A DNA stretch of 64,000 nt from Vibrio hepatarius (GTDB lineage Bacteria; Pseudomonadota; Gammaproteobacteria; Enterobacterales; Vibrionaceae). Position numbers and translations under genes: made by a program. The notes under the pieces were generated by a model, which saw only the letters and a program-made list of their open reading frames with translations, was not told where the DNA came from and made no database searches. The stretch spans positions 104,420-168,419 of the forward strand of contig NZ_JAATOO010000010.1 in assembly GCF_011806575.1 (NCBI RefSeq), given 5' to 3'. Below are positions 9,221 through 18,703 of the stretch, piece by piece; within the stretch, counting starts at the first letter, position 1, and each line of letters begins with the position of its first letter.

Positions 9221-10152
9221 TCAGACTATTCAAATCACCAACCAAAGACTCTCTTGTTTCTATCACGCCAGCGCGGCTTGCGGAGTTAGAAGCGACTGAA
9301 GCCCGGTATCAACAACTGTTGACGGATAACCCACTAAACCACGCAGAGCAAATCGAGGCAAATGCGGGTAACGTCCAAAAAGCGTCGTCTAACCGGATGG
9401 ATGCGATCACCCAAAGCTCACAGCGAATTGAAGAGTTTATTCAACAGTCGAACGACATTGAAAGTTTGTCCCATGATTCCTTTGCCGCGACGACAGAGAC
9501 CGTCAGTACCGCTTCTCAATCGATTGATAAACTCTACGGCTTGTTAGAGCAAATTAACGATTCCAAAAAGCAGTTGTTCGAGTTTACCCAATTACTCACT
9601 TCGCTAGAGCAAAACAACCAAAATATTGGTCAGTTAGTCGAATCAATTAAAGGCATAGCAGCGCAAACCAATTTATTGGCACTCAATGCGGCGATTGAAG
9701 CCGCGCGCGCGGGAGAGCATGGCCGCGGATTTGCAGTCGTCGCCGATGAAGTCAGGTTGTTAGCCAATACTGCAACCCACTCGGCTGAGAGCATTAATAA
9801 TGAGATGAAGACCATCATGGCGACCTCATCATTGATTATAGAGAAGCAAAAAGAAGTCTCAGATGTGATCAATTACAGCTCAGAGATCGCCGACGAGACG
9901 GTTAACAGCACGGAAACACTGATTGCGATAGCAAATCAAAGTCAAAGCGCTGTCGGGAATGTGATCCAAAAAGTCCGCAAGCAGCTAGAAGAATCGCACA
10001 CCATTCAAAGCCACATGCAGCGGTTGGTTGAAGACACTCGGACTGCGCTCTCGTTGTCGGGCGCCAACCATGAGTTAGCCAAACGCATCGCCCAAGCACT
10101 TCGTACCCTCAAAACGACGCCGAATAATGAGTCTATTGTTGAGGCAGAATAA
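9217..10152 (+). CDS. soluble methyl-accepting chemotaxis-like protein coupled to NrtS
   Basis: The 311-residue protein has no signal peptide, membrane helix or HAMP linker. A short N-terminal segment (about 1-50) leads into the long coiled coil of an MCP signalling domain. The hairpin tip is well conserved ([21 protein letters not shown], about 147-167, then [16 protein letters not shown]). No CheR-binding pentapeptide is visible at the C-terminus. The protein could signal to CheA from the cytoplasm or join membrane arrays. Its 4-base overlap with the NrtS gene suggests a stoichiometric partner, perhaps sensing nitrate or nitrite uptake. No heme or Cys-rich sensor motif was found in the N-terminus. 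Confidence 0.88.
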   Translation: MIRLFKSPTKDSLVSITPARLAELEATEARYQQLLTDNPLNHAEQIEANAGNVQKASSNRMDAITQSSQRIEEFIQQSNDIESLSHDSFAATTETVSTASQSIDKLYGLLEQINDSKKQLFEFTQLLTSLEQNNQNIGQLVESIKGIAAQTNLLALNAAIEAARAGEHGRGFAVVADEVRLLANTATHSAESINNEMKTIMATSSLIIEKQKEVSDVINYSSEIADETVNSTETLIAIANQSQSAVGNVIQKVRKQLEESHTIQSHMQRLVEDTRTALSLSGANHELAKRIAQALRTLKTTPNNESIVEAE

Positions 10153-10164
10153 CGCCAAGCAACC

Positions 10165-10192
10165 ACAAAAAAGCCCTGCAATCGCAGGGCTT
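10165..10192. terminator. bidirectional terminator between the soluble MCP gene and psiE
   Basis: AAGCCCTGC and GCAGGGCTT flank a 4-base loop. The A-tract on the left gives a T-tract for minus-strand psiE; the plus-strand tail (GGTTT) is weaker. Confidence 0.8.
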
Positions 10193-10195
10193 GGT

Positions 10196-10621
10196 TTATT
10201 CGTCTTTTTCTTGCGTCTTTCTGTCGACATACGGCCAGTAATGATGCCCGGCTCGAATCAATAACGTCGCCGCCGCAAGAATAAACGCCGCAAGCGACAA
10301 CCAAACCACAGGCACCGCATCCAACTCTTTCATCCCGAGCGTGATATAACGGGCTATCGCCATCATCGCGATATAAATCGGGTATCGCACCGGGATCTTA
10401 CCGTTGACGACAAACTGCTGCACCATCGCCAACACTTCTAAATAGATGAACATCAGCAGAATATCGGTCAGCAATACCCGCTTTTGTACAAACATATGAA
10501 TAAACTCTTCCACCATCGCAAACACGGTGGCGAGCGTAATCGCGACCAGCAGCATGGCTTCCAATATATGGTATATCTTGAGAAAAGGGCGGCTAAACGA
10601 AGGCGGTAACTGAGACGGCAT
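10196..10621 (-). CDS. psiE: phosphate-starvation-inducible protein PsiE
   Basis: The 141-residue protein has about four membrane helices (roughly 17-42, 52-72, 82-98, 104-124) and matches PsiE in length and pattern, including the MVEEF-HMF stretch, DILLMFIYLEVLAMV, and the GKIPVRYPIYIAMMAIARYI segment. PsiE is induced by phosphate starvation in E. coli; its molecular role is unknown. No Pho box was identified upstream by eye. It lies downstream of the purine permease gene on the same strand but behind that gene's terminator. Confidence 0.9.
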   Translation of the reverse strand: MPSQLPPSFSRPFLKIYHILEAMLLVAITLATVFAMVEEFIHMFVQKRVLLTDILLMFIYLEVLAMVQQFVVNGKIPVRYPIYIAMMAIARYITLGMKELDAVPVVWLSLAAFILAAATLLIRAGHHYWPYVDRKTQEKDE

Positions 10622-10677
10622 TTCCTTATTCCACTGTCAGTGTCGATGTGGGCGCAATACTATCACGCTAAGGTGAA

Positions 10678-10708
10678 GAAAAAATGGCTCCGCGAATGCG
10701 AAGCCATG
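10678..10708 (-). terminator. terminator after the purine permease gene
   Basis: On the minus strand ATGGCTTCGC, loop ATT, GCGGAGCCAT-type pairing, then TTTTTTC. It sits between the permease stop and psiE. Confidence 0.8.
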
Positions 10709-10755
10709 TTATTAAGCAGAAATCTAGATATTGCTAACAATAACGCGTCGCTGTT

Positions 10756-12126
10756 TTAAAGCAGTATCAGGTAACTGAGGAATAGTGCACACAGCACAAA
10801 AATCACCGGATGCACTTGTTTGCCTTTGCCCGCCACAACCATCGCAAACGCATAACTGATAAAGCCCATCGCCATGCCATTTGCCGGAGAAAAGCTCAGC
10901 ACGGTAAACATAATGGTAAAGAAAGCCGCAATGCGTGACTCTTTCTGCTCCCATTGAATTTCACCCAATCGGCCGATCATGTAGATACCCACCACCACCA
11001 TCGCGGGTGCGACCATCGCTGCCGAGAAGATCGAGAACAATGGGTAAAGGAATAGCGAAACGAGGAACAAGCCAGCCACTACTACCGCAGCCAAACCCGT
11101 CTTCGCGCCTTGTGATGACGCGATACCAGATTCTGAAAATGCCGTAATCGAAGTGGTACCAAGTACAGAGCCAATCACCGTGCCACCTGCGTCAGCAACC
11201 AGCGCTGAGCGAGCATTGGGTACTTTGCCGTCTTTATCGATGATGCCAGCGTCGCGGCCAACGCCGACGATGGTGCTCAAACCATCAAAGAAGTCGACAA
11301 TAAGGAAAATAATTACAATAAACAGCAAATCAAACAGCTTATCGGCGGTTAAGCCGGAGAAGTTAAACACCGCGCCAAAACTGCCCGACAAACTTGGCGG
11401 AGTCGAAATAATCTGCTCTGGAATTGGCGCATTATTTGTGCCGAGAAACGCATCCGCTAGCACCGTTAGCACAATAGCGGAAACAAAAGAAATGAACGTC
11501 GCCAGTTTGATATCGCGAACCATGCAACCCAAAGCGATGAAAATACTGATGTAAGCGATGATGACTTTAGGGTCAGAGATGTTGCCCATGCTCACCAGAA
11601 TAATTGGGTTCGACACGATGATACCGGCGTTCTTCAGCCCCAAAAAGGCGATAAACAAACCGAGAGAAACCGTAATCGCAAGCTTGAGGTCTTCGGGGAT
11701 GGACTCGATCATCGCCTTACGGATATTGGTCATCGACAAGATCAGATAAAGCACGCCCGAGAGGAAAATGCCGAACAGCGCCTCATGCCAAACCAAAGCA
11801 ACCGAGCCACTCAGTAGCATGCCTTTAAAGAAGCCGTTCATACTCATACCCGGTGCGAGCATCACAGGGTAGTTACCCCAAATACCCATAATCAGTGTGG
11901 CGGCAGCAGCAGCCAGCGCGGTTGCGGTAAACACCGCGCCTTTATCCATCCCCGGAATACCCCCTAAAATAGCTGGGTTAACCGCAAGGATGTAGCTCAT
12001 GGCCAAAAAGGTGATAAAACCCGCGTACAGCTCTGTGCCGATCGTGGTTTTACGCGCCGAAATTTTAAAAACAGACTCTAAGATGCCAGGATTATTCTGG
12101 GCTTTCAGGGTGGTGTCGAAACTCAC
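10756..12126 (-). CDS. NCS2 guanine/hypoxanthine-type permease (AzgA family)
   Basis: About 12 membrane helices and the AzgA-type features (FKISARKTTIGTELYAG, FLAMSYILAVNPAILGG, PVMLAPGMSMNGFF, GTTSITAFSESGIASSQGAKTG) place this in the nucleobase:cation symporters of the guanine/hypoxanthine/adenine group. I chose GTG at 12126 (456 residues), preceded by AATAGG. The open frame reaches 12219, but that part overlaps a riboswitch aptamer and is unlike the family. A guanine-class riboswitch just upstream supports guanine or hypoxanthine as the substrate. The NCS2 subfamily substrate cannot be settled by sequence alone. Confidence 0.92.
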   Translation of the reverse strand: MSFDTTLKAQNNPGILESVFKISARKTTIGTELYAGFITFLAMSYILAVNPAILGGIPGMDKGAVFTATALAAAAATLIMGIWGNYPVMLAPGMSMNGFFKGMLLSGSVALVWHEALFGIFLSGVLYLILSMTNIRKAMIESIPEDLKLAITVSLGLFIAFLGLKNAGIIVSNPIILVSMGNISDPKVIIAYISIFIALGCMVRDIKLATFISFVSAIVLTVLADAFLGTNNAPIPEQIISTPPSLSGSFGAVFNFSGLTADKLFDLLFIVIIFLIVDFFDGLSTIVGVGRDAGIIDKDGKVPNARSALVADAGGTVIGSVLGTTSITAFSESGIASSQGAKTGLAAVVVAGLFLVSLFLYPLFSIFSAAMVAPAMVVVGIYMIGRLGEIQWEQKESRIAAFFTIMFTVLSFSPANGMAMGFISYAFAMVVAGKGKQVHPVIFVLCALFLSYLILL

Positions 12127-12205
12127 AGTGAAACCTATTAAAGTGGGGAAATTGCAACGTTGAGCAAATGCTGTGAGTGCGACAATAGAGCTAAGCTTCA
12201 CCAAA

Positions 12206-12270
12206 ACTGTAGTCACCAAGATAGGCTCGGCGGTAGAAACTTCTAGTCCAAATCACTAGAGATATACAGC
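12206..12270 (-). promoter_or_regulatory. purine (guanine-class) riboswitch upstream of the permease
   Basis: Read on the minus strand: P1 CTGTA (12269-12265) pairs with TACAG (12211-12207). P2 TCTAGT/ACTAGA encloses loop L2 GATTTGG (12254-12248). J2/3 contains the invariant TTTCTACC (12239-12232). P3 CGCCGAG/CTTGGTG encloses L3. J3/1 is GACTA, with C at 12212 at the specificity position (C74 of xpt), so guanine or hypoxanthine is expected rather than adenine. L3 is only CCTAT, two bases shorter than usual, but keeps the CC that pairs with GG of L2. Confidence 0.88.
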
Positions 12271-12360
12271 ATTTAATCGTTTGCGCGGATTGTAAGGAAT
12301 TGGAATAAAAACTCAATGGATTTCTCGCCAGATAACGTAAAATGGCAACCATTTGCGTGA

Positions 12361-13206
<846 letters not shown>

Positions 13207-13210
13207 GTCC

Positions 13211-13240
13211 TAGACACTGGGAATACTCACGCTGTATAAT
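13211..13240 (+). promoter_or_regulatory. sigma-70 promoter ahead of rpoZ
   Basis: TAGACA (13211-13216), an 18-base spacer and a perfect TATAAT (13235-13240), ending 42 bases before the rpoZ start. It gives rpoZ-spoT expression independent of gmk. Confidence 0.7.
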
Positions 13241-13281
13241 TTCTCGTCATACAAAATTTTAGTTAACTATTTGGAGTCCTC

Positions 13282-13554
13282 ATGGCACGCGTAACTGTTC
13301 AAGACGCTGTTGAAAAAGTTGGCAACCGTTTCGACCTAGTTCTAATTGCGGCTCGCCGCGCTCGTCAAATGCAAACTGGCGGTAAAGATTCACTAGTGCC
13401 AGAAGAGAACGATAAGCAAACGGTTATCGCTCTACGCGAAATCGAAGAAGGTCTTATCACGAAAGAGATTCTTGATGCACGTGAGCGTCAAGAGCAACAA
13501 GAGCAAGAAGCAGCAGAATTAGCAGCAGTAAGCAGCATTGCTCACAGTCGTTAA
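13282..13554 (+). CDS. rpoZ: RNA polymerase omega subunit
   Basis: Omega (90 residues) helps fold and hold the beta' subunit and forms part of a ppGpp-binding site on RNA polymerase. The protein has the characteristic [20 protein letters not shown] start, the AARRARQM helix and an acidic, glutamine-rich tail. The ATG follows TTGGAGTCCTC. It is 40 bases upstream of spoT, linking a ppGpp target with a ppGpp enzyme, as in E. coli. Confidence 0.98.
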   Translation: MARVTVQDAVEKVGNRFDLVLIAARRARQMQTGGKDSLVPEENDKQTVIALREIEEGLITKEILDARERQEQQEQEAAELAAVSSIAHSR

Positions 13555-13594
13555 TCTGACTCTCTTCACAACAACTATCTTCCGGGCCTAAAGT

Positions 13595-15715
13595 TTGTAT
13601 CTATTCGATAGCCTCAAAGACGTTGCCCAAGAATACCTAACAGAGCCTCAAATTGAGGCTCTGCGTCAATCTTATGTGGTAGCGAAAGATGCCCATGAAG
13701 GGCAGACCCGTTCAAGCGGGGAACCTTATATCATCCACCCAGTTGCGGTTTCTCGCATCTTGGCTGAAATGCGCCTTGATATTGAGACGTTGCAAGCAGC
13801 GCTTCTTCACGATGTGATTGAAGATACCGAAGTGACCAAAGAAGAGTTAGAAACTCAATTTGGCACCACGGTAGCAGAGCTGGTAGATGGTGTGTCCAAG
13901 CTGGACAAACTTAAGTTCCGAGATCGCAAGGAAGCTCAGGCTGAGAACTTTCGCAAAATGGTCCTTGCCATGGTGCAAGACATTCGCGTAATCCTGATCA
14001 AACTGGCTGACCGCACACACAACATGCGCACATTGGGCGCGCTTCGCCCCGATAAGAAACGTCGCATTGCCCGTGAAACGTTAGAAATCTACTCTCCCCT
14101 TGCCCACCGTTTGGGTATCCACAACATTAAAACCGAGTTAGAAGAACTGGGTTTTGAAGCGTTGTATCCAAACCGTTATCGCGTATTGAAAGAAGTGGTT
14201 AAGGCCGCGCGCGGTAACCGCAAAGAGATGATTCAGCGCATCCATACCGAGATTGAAGGTCGTCTAGAAGAGGTCGGCCTGAAAGCTCGAGTCGTTGGGC
14301 GCGAAAAGAACCTGTTCTCCATCTACAACAAGATGAAAACCAAAGAACAGCGTTTCCATACCATTATGGATATCTACGCGTTTCGTGTTGTGGTGGAAGA
14401 TGCCGACACCTGTTATCGCGTATTAGGTCAAGTACATAGTCTGTACAAGCCACGTCCAGGCCGAATGAAAGATTACATCGCAGTACCGAAAGCCAACGGC
14501 TATCAGTCTTTGCACACTTCTATGGTTGGCCCTCACGGTGTGCCTGTTGAAGTGCAAATTCGTACTGAAGACATGGACCAGATGGCGGACAAAGGTGTCG
14601 CGGCGCACTGGTCTTACAAAGGCAACGGCGAACGCACGGGCACCACAGCGCAAGTCAAAGCACAGCGTTGGATGCAGAGTCTACTCGAGCTGCAACAAAG
14701 CGCGGGCAACTCATTCGAATTTATCGAAAACGTAAAATCAGACCTGTTCCCAGACGAGATTTACGTCTTCACACCGAAAGGTCGTATCGTTGAGCTCCCA
14801 GTGGGTGCAACTGCGGTCGATTTCGCGTACGCAGTGCATACCGATGTGGGGAACACCTGTGTTGGCGCTCGCGTCGACCGAAACCCATACCCACTGAGCA
14901 AAGCGCTGAAAAACGGTCAAACGATCGAAATCATCAGTGCGCCGGGCGCAAGACCAAATGCAGCATGGCTGAACTACGTCGTGACATCACGTGCGCGTAC
15001 TAAGATTCGTCAGGTGCTGAAAACCATGCGCCGTGAAGAGTCAGTGACGCTAGGTCGACGTCTACTCAACCACGCGCTGGGTGAGCTCTCGATCACTGAC
15101 ATCAGTGAAGAGAACGTCAACCATGTTTTGGCTGAACTCAAAGTTGCGACTTTAGAAGACTTGTTAGCGGCAATCGGCCTAGGCGAACTGATGAGTATCG
15201 TCATTGCACGCCGCTTGCTCGGTGATGCTGACGAGCTAACAGAAGTGACAAGCGCAGACGGTAAGCCGAAGAAGAAACTGCCGATCCGCGGCGCAGAAGG
15301 TCTACTACTAACGTTTGCCAACTGTTGCCACCCGATTCCAGACGACCACATTATCGCCCACGTTTCTCCAGGTCGTGGATTGGTGGTACACCGCGAAACG
15401 TGTCCAAACGTACGTGGCTACCAGAAAGAACCAGATAAATACATGGCGGTCGAATGGTCAGAAGACTACGACCAAGAGTTCATTGCGGAATTGCGTGTCG
15501 ATGTACAAAATCGACAAGGCGCTCTAGCTGAACTGACCAATGTGATTTCTAAGACAGGCTCGAATATTCACGGCCTCTCGACCGAAGAACGCGATGGCCG
15601 ACTGTACACAGTGACTGTATTGTTGACCACCAAAGACCGTGTTCATCTGGCTGGAATTATGCGTAAGATTAAAGCGATGCCGCAGACGCTCAAAGTCCGC
15701 CGACGCAAAAACTAA
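13595..15715 (+). CDS. spoT: bifunctional (p)ppGpp synthetase / hydrolase SpoT
   Basis: SpoT makes and mainly degrades the alarmone (p)ppGpp. The 706-residue protein starts at TTG (MYLFDSL), as in E. coli. The HD hydrolase domain keeps its metal motif HDVIED (72-77). The synthetase domain (about 230-340) has RFHTIMDIYAFRVVVED and the PKANGYQSLHTS loop. A TGS domain (about 385-445) and a C-terminal ACT domain (about 630-706, VDVQNRQGALAELTNVI) complete the regulatory half. All catalytic motifs needed for hydrolysis look intact. It is in the gmk-recG block. Confidence 0.97.
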   Translation: MYLFDSLKDVAQEYLTEPQIEALRQSYVVAKDAHEGQTRSSGEPYIIHPVAVSRILAEMRLDIETLQAALLHDVIEDTEVTKEELETQFGTTVAELVDGVSKLDKLKFRDRKEAQAENFRKMVLAMVQDIRVILIKLADRTHNMRTLGALRPDKKRRIARETLEIYSPLAHRLGIHNIKTELEELGFEALYPNRYRVLKEVVKAARGNRKEMIQRIHTEIEGRLEEVGLKARVVGREKNLFSIYNKMKTKEQRFHTIMDIYAFRVVVEDADTCYRVLGQVHSLYKPRPGRMKDYIAVPKANGYQSLHTSMVGPHGVPVEVQIRTEDMDQMADKGVAAHWSYKGNGERTGTTAQVKAQRWMQSLLELQQSAGNSFEFIENVKSDLFPDEIYVFTPKGRIVELPVGATAVDFAYAVHTDVGNTCVGARVDRNPYPLSKALKNGQTIEIISAPGARPNAAWLNYVVTSRARTKIRQVLKTMRREESVTLGRRLLNHALGELSITDISEENVNHVLAELKVATLEDLLAAIGLGELMSIVIARRLLGDADELTEVTSADGKPKKKLPIRGAEGLLLTFANCCHPIPDDHIIAHVSPGRGLVVHRETCPNVRGYQKEPDKYMAVEWSEDYDQEFIAELRVDVQNRQGALAELTNVISKTGSNIHGLSTEERDGRLYTVTVLLTTKDRVHLAGIMRKIKAMPQTLKVRRRKN

Positions 15716-15735
15716 CGCTTAGAATTAACTTGAAT

Positions 15736-15770
15736 GCCCTTGAAATCACCCGATTCAAGGGCTTTTATTT
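15736..15770 (+). terminator. terminator between spoT and trmH
   Basis: GCCCTTGAA (15736-15744) and TTCAAGGGC (15754-15762) form a perfect 9-bp stem around a 9-base loop, followed by TTTTATTTTT. It ends only 7 bases before the trmH start codon. Confidence 0.85.
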
Positions 15771-15777
15771 TTGTATT

Positions 15778-16461
15778 ATGAATCTAGAACGCTACCAACG
15801 AATCCAACAAGTCCTGAAAACTCGTCAAACCGACCTTACTCTGTGTCTGGAAGAAGTCCACAAGCCCAATAACGTCTCTGCGGTAATTCGTACCGCCGAT
15901 GCTACGGGTCTGCATAAAGTCCACGCGGTTTGGCCAAACGAAATGCGCACTCTCAGCCACACGTCTGCTGGCGCACGCAACTGGGTCGAAGTGGAAACTC
16001 ACGACTCGATCGCCGAAGCCATTCAAGAGCTAAAGGGCCAAGGAATGCAGGTGCTGGTGACCAACTTGTCTGACACCGCGGTTGATTTTCGTGAGATCGA
16101 TTACACCAAACCCACCGCAATCATTCTTGGCAGTGAAAAAATCGGCGCATCAGAGCAAGCGAAGCAGTTAGCAGACCAAGACATCATCATCCCGATGATC
16201 GGCATGGTGCAGTCGCTGAATGTCTCGGTAGCAAGCGCGGTGATTCTGTACGAAGCGCAACGTCAACGCGACGCCGCGGGCATGTACGATAAACCGCGCA
16301 GCTCACTACCAGAAGAGACTATCCATCGCACCTTGTTTGAGCGCGGTCATCCGGTGCTGGCAAAAGTCGCGAAACGTAAAGGCCTGCCTTATCCACCTCT
16401 CGACGACGAGGGGCAAATCGTTGCTGATGAAGCGTGGTGGAAAGAGATGCAGAAAAAGTAG
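15778..16461 (+). CDS. trmH: tRNA (guanosine(18)-2'-O)-methyltransferase
   Basis: TrmH (SpoU) is a SPOUT-class enzyme that methylates the ribose of G18 in tRNA using SAM. The ATG at 15778 gives 227 residues, in line with E. coli (229), and the start MNLERYQRIQQVL matches the family. Motif 1 is VHKPNNVSAVIRTADATG; motif 2 is ILGSEKIGAS; motif 3 is IPMIGMVQSLNVSVASAV with the SAM knot. No ribosome site is visible because the codon follows directly on a terminator T-tract. It sits between spoT and recG, as in E. coli. Confidence 0.96.
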   Translation: MNLERYQRIQQVLKTRQTDLTLCLEEVHKPNNVSAVIRTADATGLHKVHAVWPNEMRTLSHTSAGARNWVEVETHDSIAEAIQELKGQGMQVLVTNLSDTAVDFREIDYTKPTAIILGSEKIGASEQAKQLADQDIIIPMIGMVQSLNVSVASAVILYEAQRQRDAAGMYDKPRSSLPEETIHRTLFERGHPVLAKVAKRKGLPYPPLDDEGQIVADEAWWKEMQKK

Positions 16462-16554
16462 CCCTGCGTCTGCACAGAGACTATTTTTCCTGTACAAATA
16501 CACAGCTGGGTGGTTAACTATCTCTAGTTCATTGAATGATTTACGAGTTTTGTT

Positions 16555-18633
16555 ATGTCCCAGCTTTTATCAGCGATACCGCTTACTTCTCTCTCTGGCG
16601 TCGGCGCCAAAGTCGCTGAGAAACTCGCAAAAGTTGGCCTCAACTCCGTTCAAGACCTGTTATTCCACCTTCCACTTCGTTACGAAGACCGTACCCGCAT
16701 TTACCCGATCGTAAAACTGCATGCTGGTTTATGGGCCGCGGTACAAGGCAAGGTGATGAGCGTTGATACCTTGTTTGGCAAACGCAAAATGCTGGCGGTG
16801 AAAATCAGTGACGGTAACGGCACGATTACGCTGCGCTTTTTTAACTTCACCGCTGCAATGAAAAACAACTTTGCCGAAGGTAAAACGGTTCACGCTTACG
16901 GTGAAATCAAACGAGGCAGCTTTGGCCTCGAAATCGTCCACCCGGATTACAAGTTCTACGCGCCAAACCAAAAAGCAGACGTCGAAGAGACCCTAACGCC
17001 AGTCTACCCAACTACCGAAGGACTGCGCCAGGCCACCCTGCGCAACCTCACCGACCAAGCATTAACACTGCTCGATAAAGCGGCAGTGCAAGAGCTGCTA
17101 CCATCGGGGCTCTACAACCATCAGATTACTCTCGCACAAGCGCTGCATACTATTCATCGTCCACCGCCAAACATCAATCTAGAACAGTTTGATGAAGGAC
17201 AACATCCAGCGCAGGTGCGCCTGATCATGGAAGAGTTGTTGGCGCAGAACTTATCGATGTTATCGGTGCGTAGTAAAGGACAAAAAGACGTGGCACTGCC
17301 GCTGCCAGAGAGCAATCAACTCAAACAACAACTGCTGGCACAGCTGCCGTTCTCTCCAACCAACGCACAAAACCGTGTGGTGCAAGAGATCGAACAAGAC
17401 TTAGTCCAGCCGCACCCAATGATGCGTTTAGTGCAAGGGGATGTGGGTTCAGGTAAGACCCTTGTCGCAGCGATGGCGGCACTGCGCGCATTAGAACACG
17501 GTTATCAGGTCGCATTGATGGCGCCCACCGAACTGCTCGCAGAGCAACACGCGGTCAATTTCGCCAATTGGTTTGAACCAATGGGGATTAAAGTCGGTTG
17601 GTTAGCGGGCAAGCTGAAAGGCAAAGCCAAAGAAACCGAACTGGAACGTATTGCCAGTGGTGATGCGCAAATGGTCGTCGGTACCCATGCTCTGTTCCAA
17701 GAACACGTCAAGTTCAACCATCTCGCCTTAGTTATCATTGACGAGCAACACCGATTTGGCGTCCACCAGCGTTTGGAATTGCGTGAAAAAGGCGAGAAGC
17801 AAGGCGCGTTTCCGCACCAACTCATTATGACCGCCACGCCTATCCCACGAACACTAGCGATGACGGCCTACGCGGACTTAGAAACCTCGGTGATCGATGA
17901 GCTGCCCCCGGGCAGAACGCCGATTCAAACCGTCGCCATCCCAGATACCAAACGCGACGACATTATCGATCGCGTACGTCACGCCTGTTTAACCGAAGGT
18001 AAGCAAGCCTATTGGGTGTGCACCCTGATTGATGAATCTGAAGTACTGGAAGCGCAAGCCGCCGCCGATACCGCCGAAGAGCTGCAACGCAAGCTGCCGG
18101 ATGTCAAAATCGGCTTAGTACACGGTCGAATGAAGCCCGCTGAGAAGCAAGCGGTGATGCAGGATTTTAAAGACAACAAATTGCATTTATTGGTCGCAAC
18201 CACAGTGATCGAAGTCGGCGTTGATGTGCCGAACTCCAGTTTGATGATCATCGAAAACCCCGAACGCCTTGGTCTGGCTCAGCTCCACCAGCTGCGCGGT
18301 CGTGTCGGTCGAGGCAGCGTCGCCAGCCATTGCGTATTGCTCTACCACGCTCCTCTGTCGAAAACCGCGCAAAAGCGTTTAGCGGTCTTGCGCGAAAGTA
18401 ATGACGGCTTTGTTATCGCCCAGCGTGATTTAGAAATCCGTGGCCCGGGTGAACTACTCGGCACCAAGCAAACCGGTATGGCTGACTTTAAGATCGCCGA
18501 CTTAGTCAGAGATCAACGCTTAATTCCAGAAGTTCAGCGCATCGCACGTTACATTCACGACAATTACCCAGACAACGCGGTTGCGATTATCGACCGCTGG
18601 CTCGGCGACCGAGACGTCTACGCCAAAGCCTAA
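16555..18633 (+). CDS. recG: ATP-dependent DNA helicase RecG
   Basis: RecG remodels stalled replication forks and branch-migrates recombination intermediates. The 692-residue length fits E. coli (693). The N-terminal wedge/OB domain (about 1-160) binds the junction. The helicase core carries Walker A GDVGSGKTLVA (about 297-307), the DEQH box in IIDEQHRFGVHQR (about 397-402), TATPIPRTLAMT, and the later TTVIEVGVDVPN and QLRGRVGRG motifs. It is the last gene of the gmk-spoT-recG block and ends at a strong terminator. Confidence 0.98.
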   Translation: MSQLLSAIPLTSLSGVGAKVAEKLAKVGLNSVQDLLFHLPLRYEDRTRIYPIVKLHAGLWAAVQGKVMSVDTLFGKRKMLAVKISDGNGTITLRFFNFTAAMKNNFAEGKTVHAYGEIKRGSFGLEIVHPDYKFYAPNQKADVEETLTPVYPTTEGLRQATLRNLTDQALTLLDKAAVQELLPSGLYNHQITLAQALHTIHRPPPNINLEQFDEGQHPAQVRLIMEELLAQNLSMLSVRSKGQKDVALPLPESNQLKQQLLAQLPFSPTNAQNRVVQEIEQDLVQPHPMMRLVQGDVGSGKTLVAAMAALRALEHGYQVALMAPTELLAEQHAVNFANWFEPMGIKVGWLAGKLKGKAKETELERIASGDAQMVVGTHALFQEHVKFNHLALVIIDEQHRFGVHQRLELREKGEKQGAFPHQLIMTATPIPRTLAMTAYADLETSVIDELPPGRTPIQTVAIPDTKRDDIIDRVRHACLTEGKQAYWVCTLIDESEVLEAQAAADTAEELQRKLPDVKIGLVHGRMKPAEKQAVMQDFKDNKLHLLVATTVIEVGVDVPNSSLMIIENPERLGLAQLHQLRGRVGRGSVASHCVLLYHAPLSKTAQKRLAVLRESNDGFVIAQRDLEIRGPGELLGTKQTGMADFKIADLVRDQRLIPEVQRIARYIHDNYPDNAVAIIDRWLGDRDVYAKA

Positions 18634-18639
18634 AACAGC

Positions 18640-18675
18640 AAAGGGTTGATACCACAACAGTATCAACCCTTTTTG
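18640..18675. terminator. bidirectional terminator between recG and cysQ
   Basis: AAAGGGTTGATAC and GTATCAACCCTTTTT form a perfect long stem (18640-18652 with 18660-18672) around CACAACA. It serves both convergent genes. Confidence 0.92.
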
Positions 18676-18703
18676 TCTTCATCACGTAAGCTACTAATTC
18701 ACA

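Noticed and set aside
10724..10954. Minus-strand frame of 76 codons at the end of the permease gene
   Set aside because: Overlaps the conserved C-terminal helices of the permease in a different frame.
12127..12219. Upstream extension of the permease frame to a TTG at 12219
   Set aside because: The TTG lies in the P3/J3/1 part of the riboswitch aptamer and the extra residues are unlike the family.
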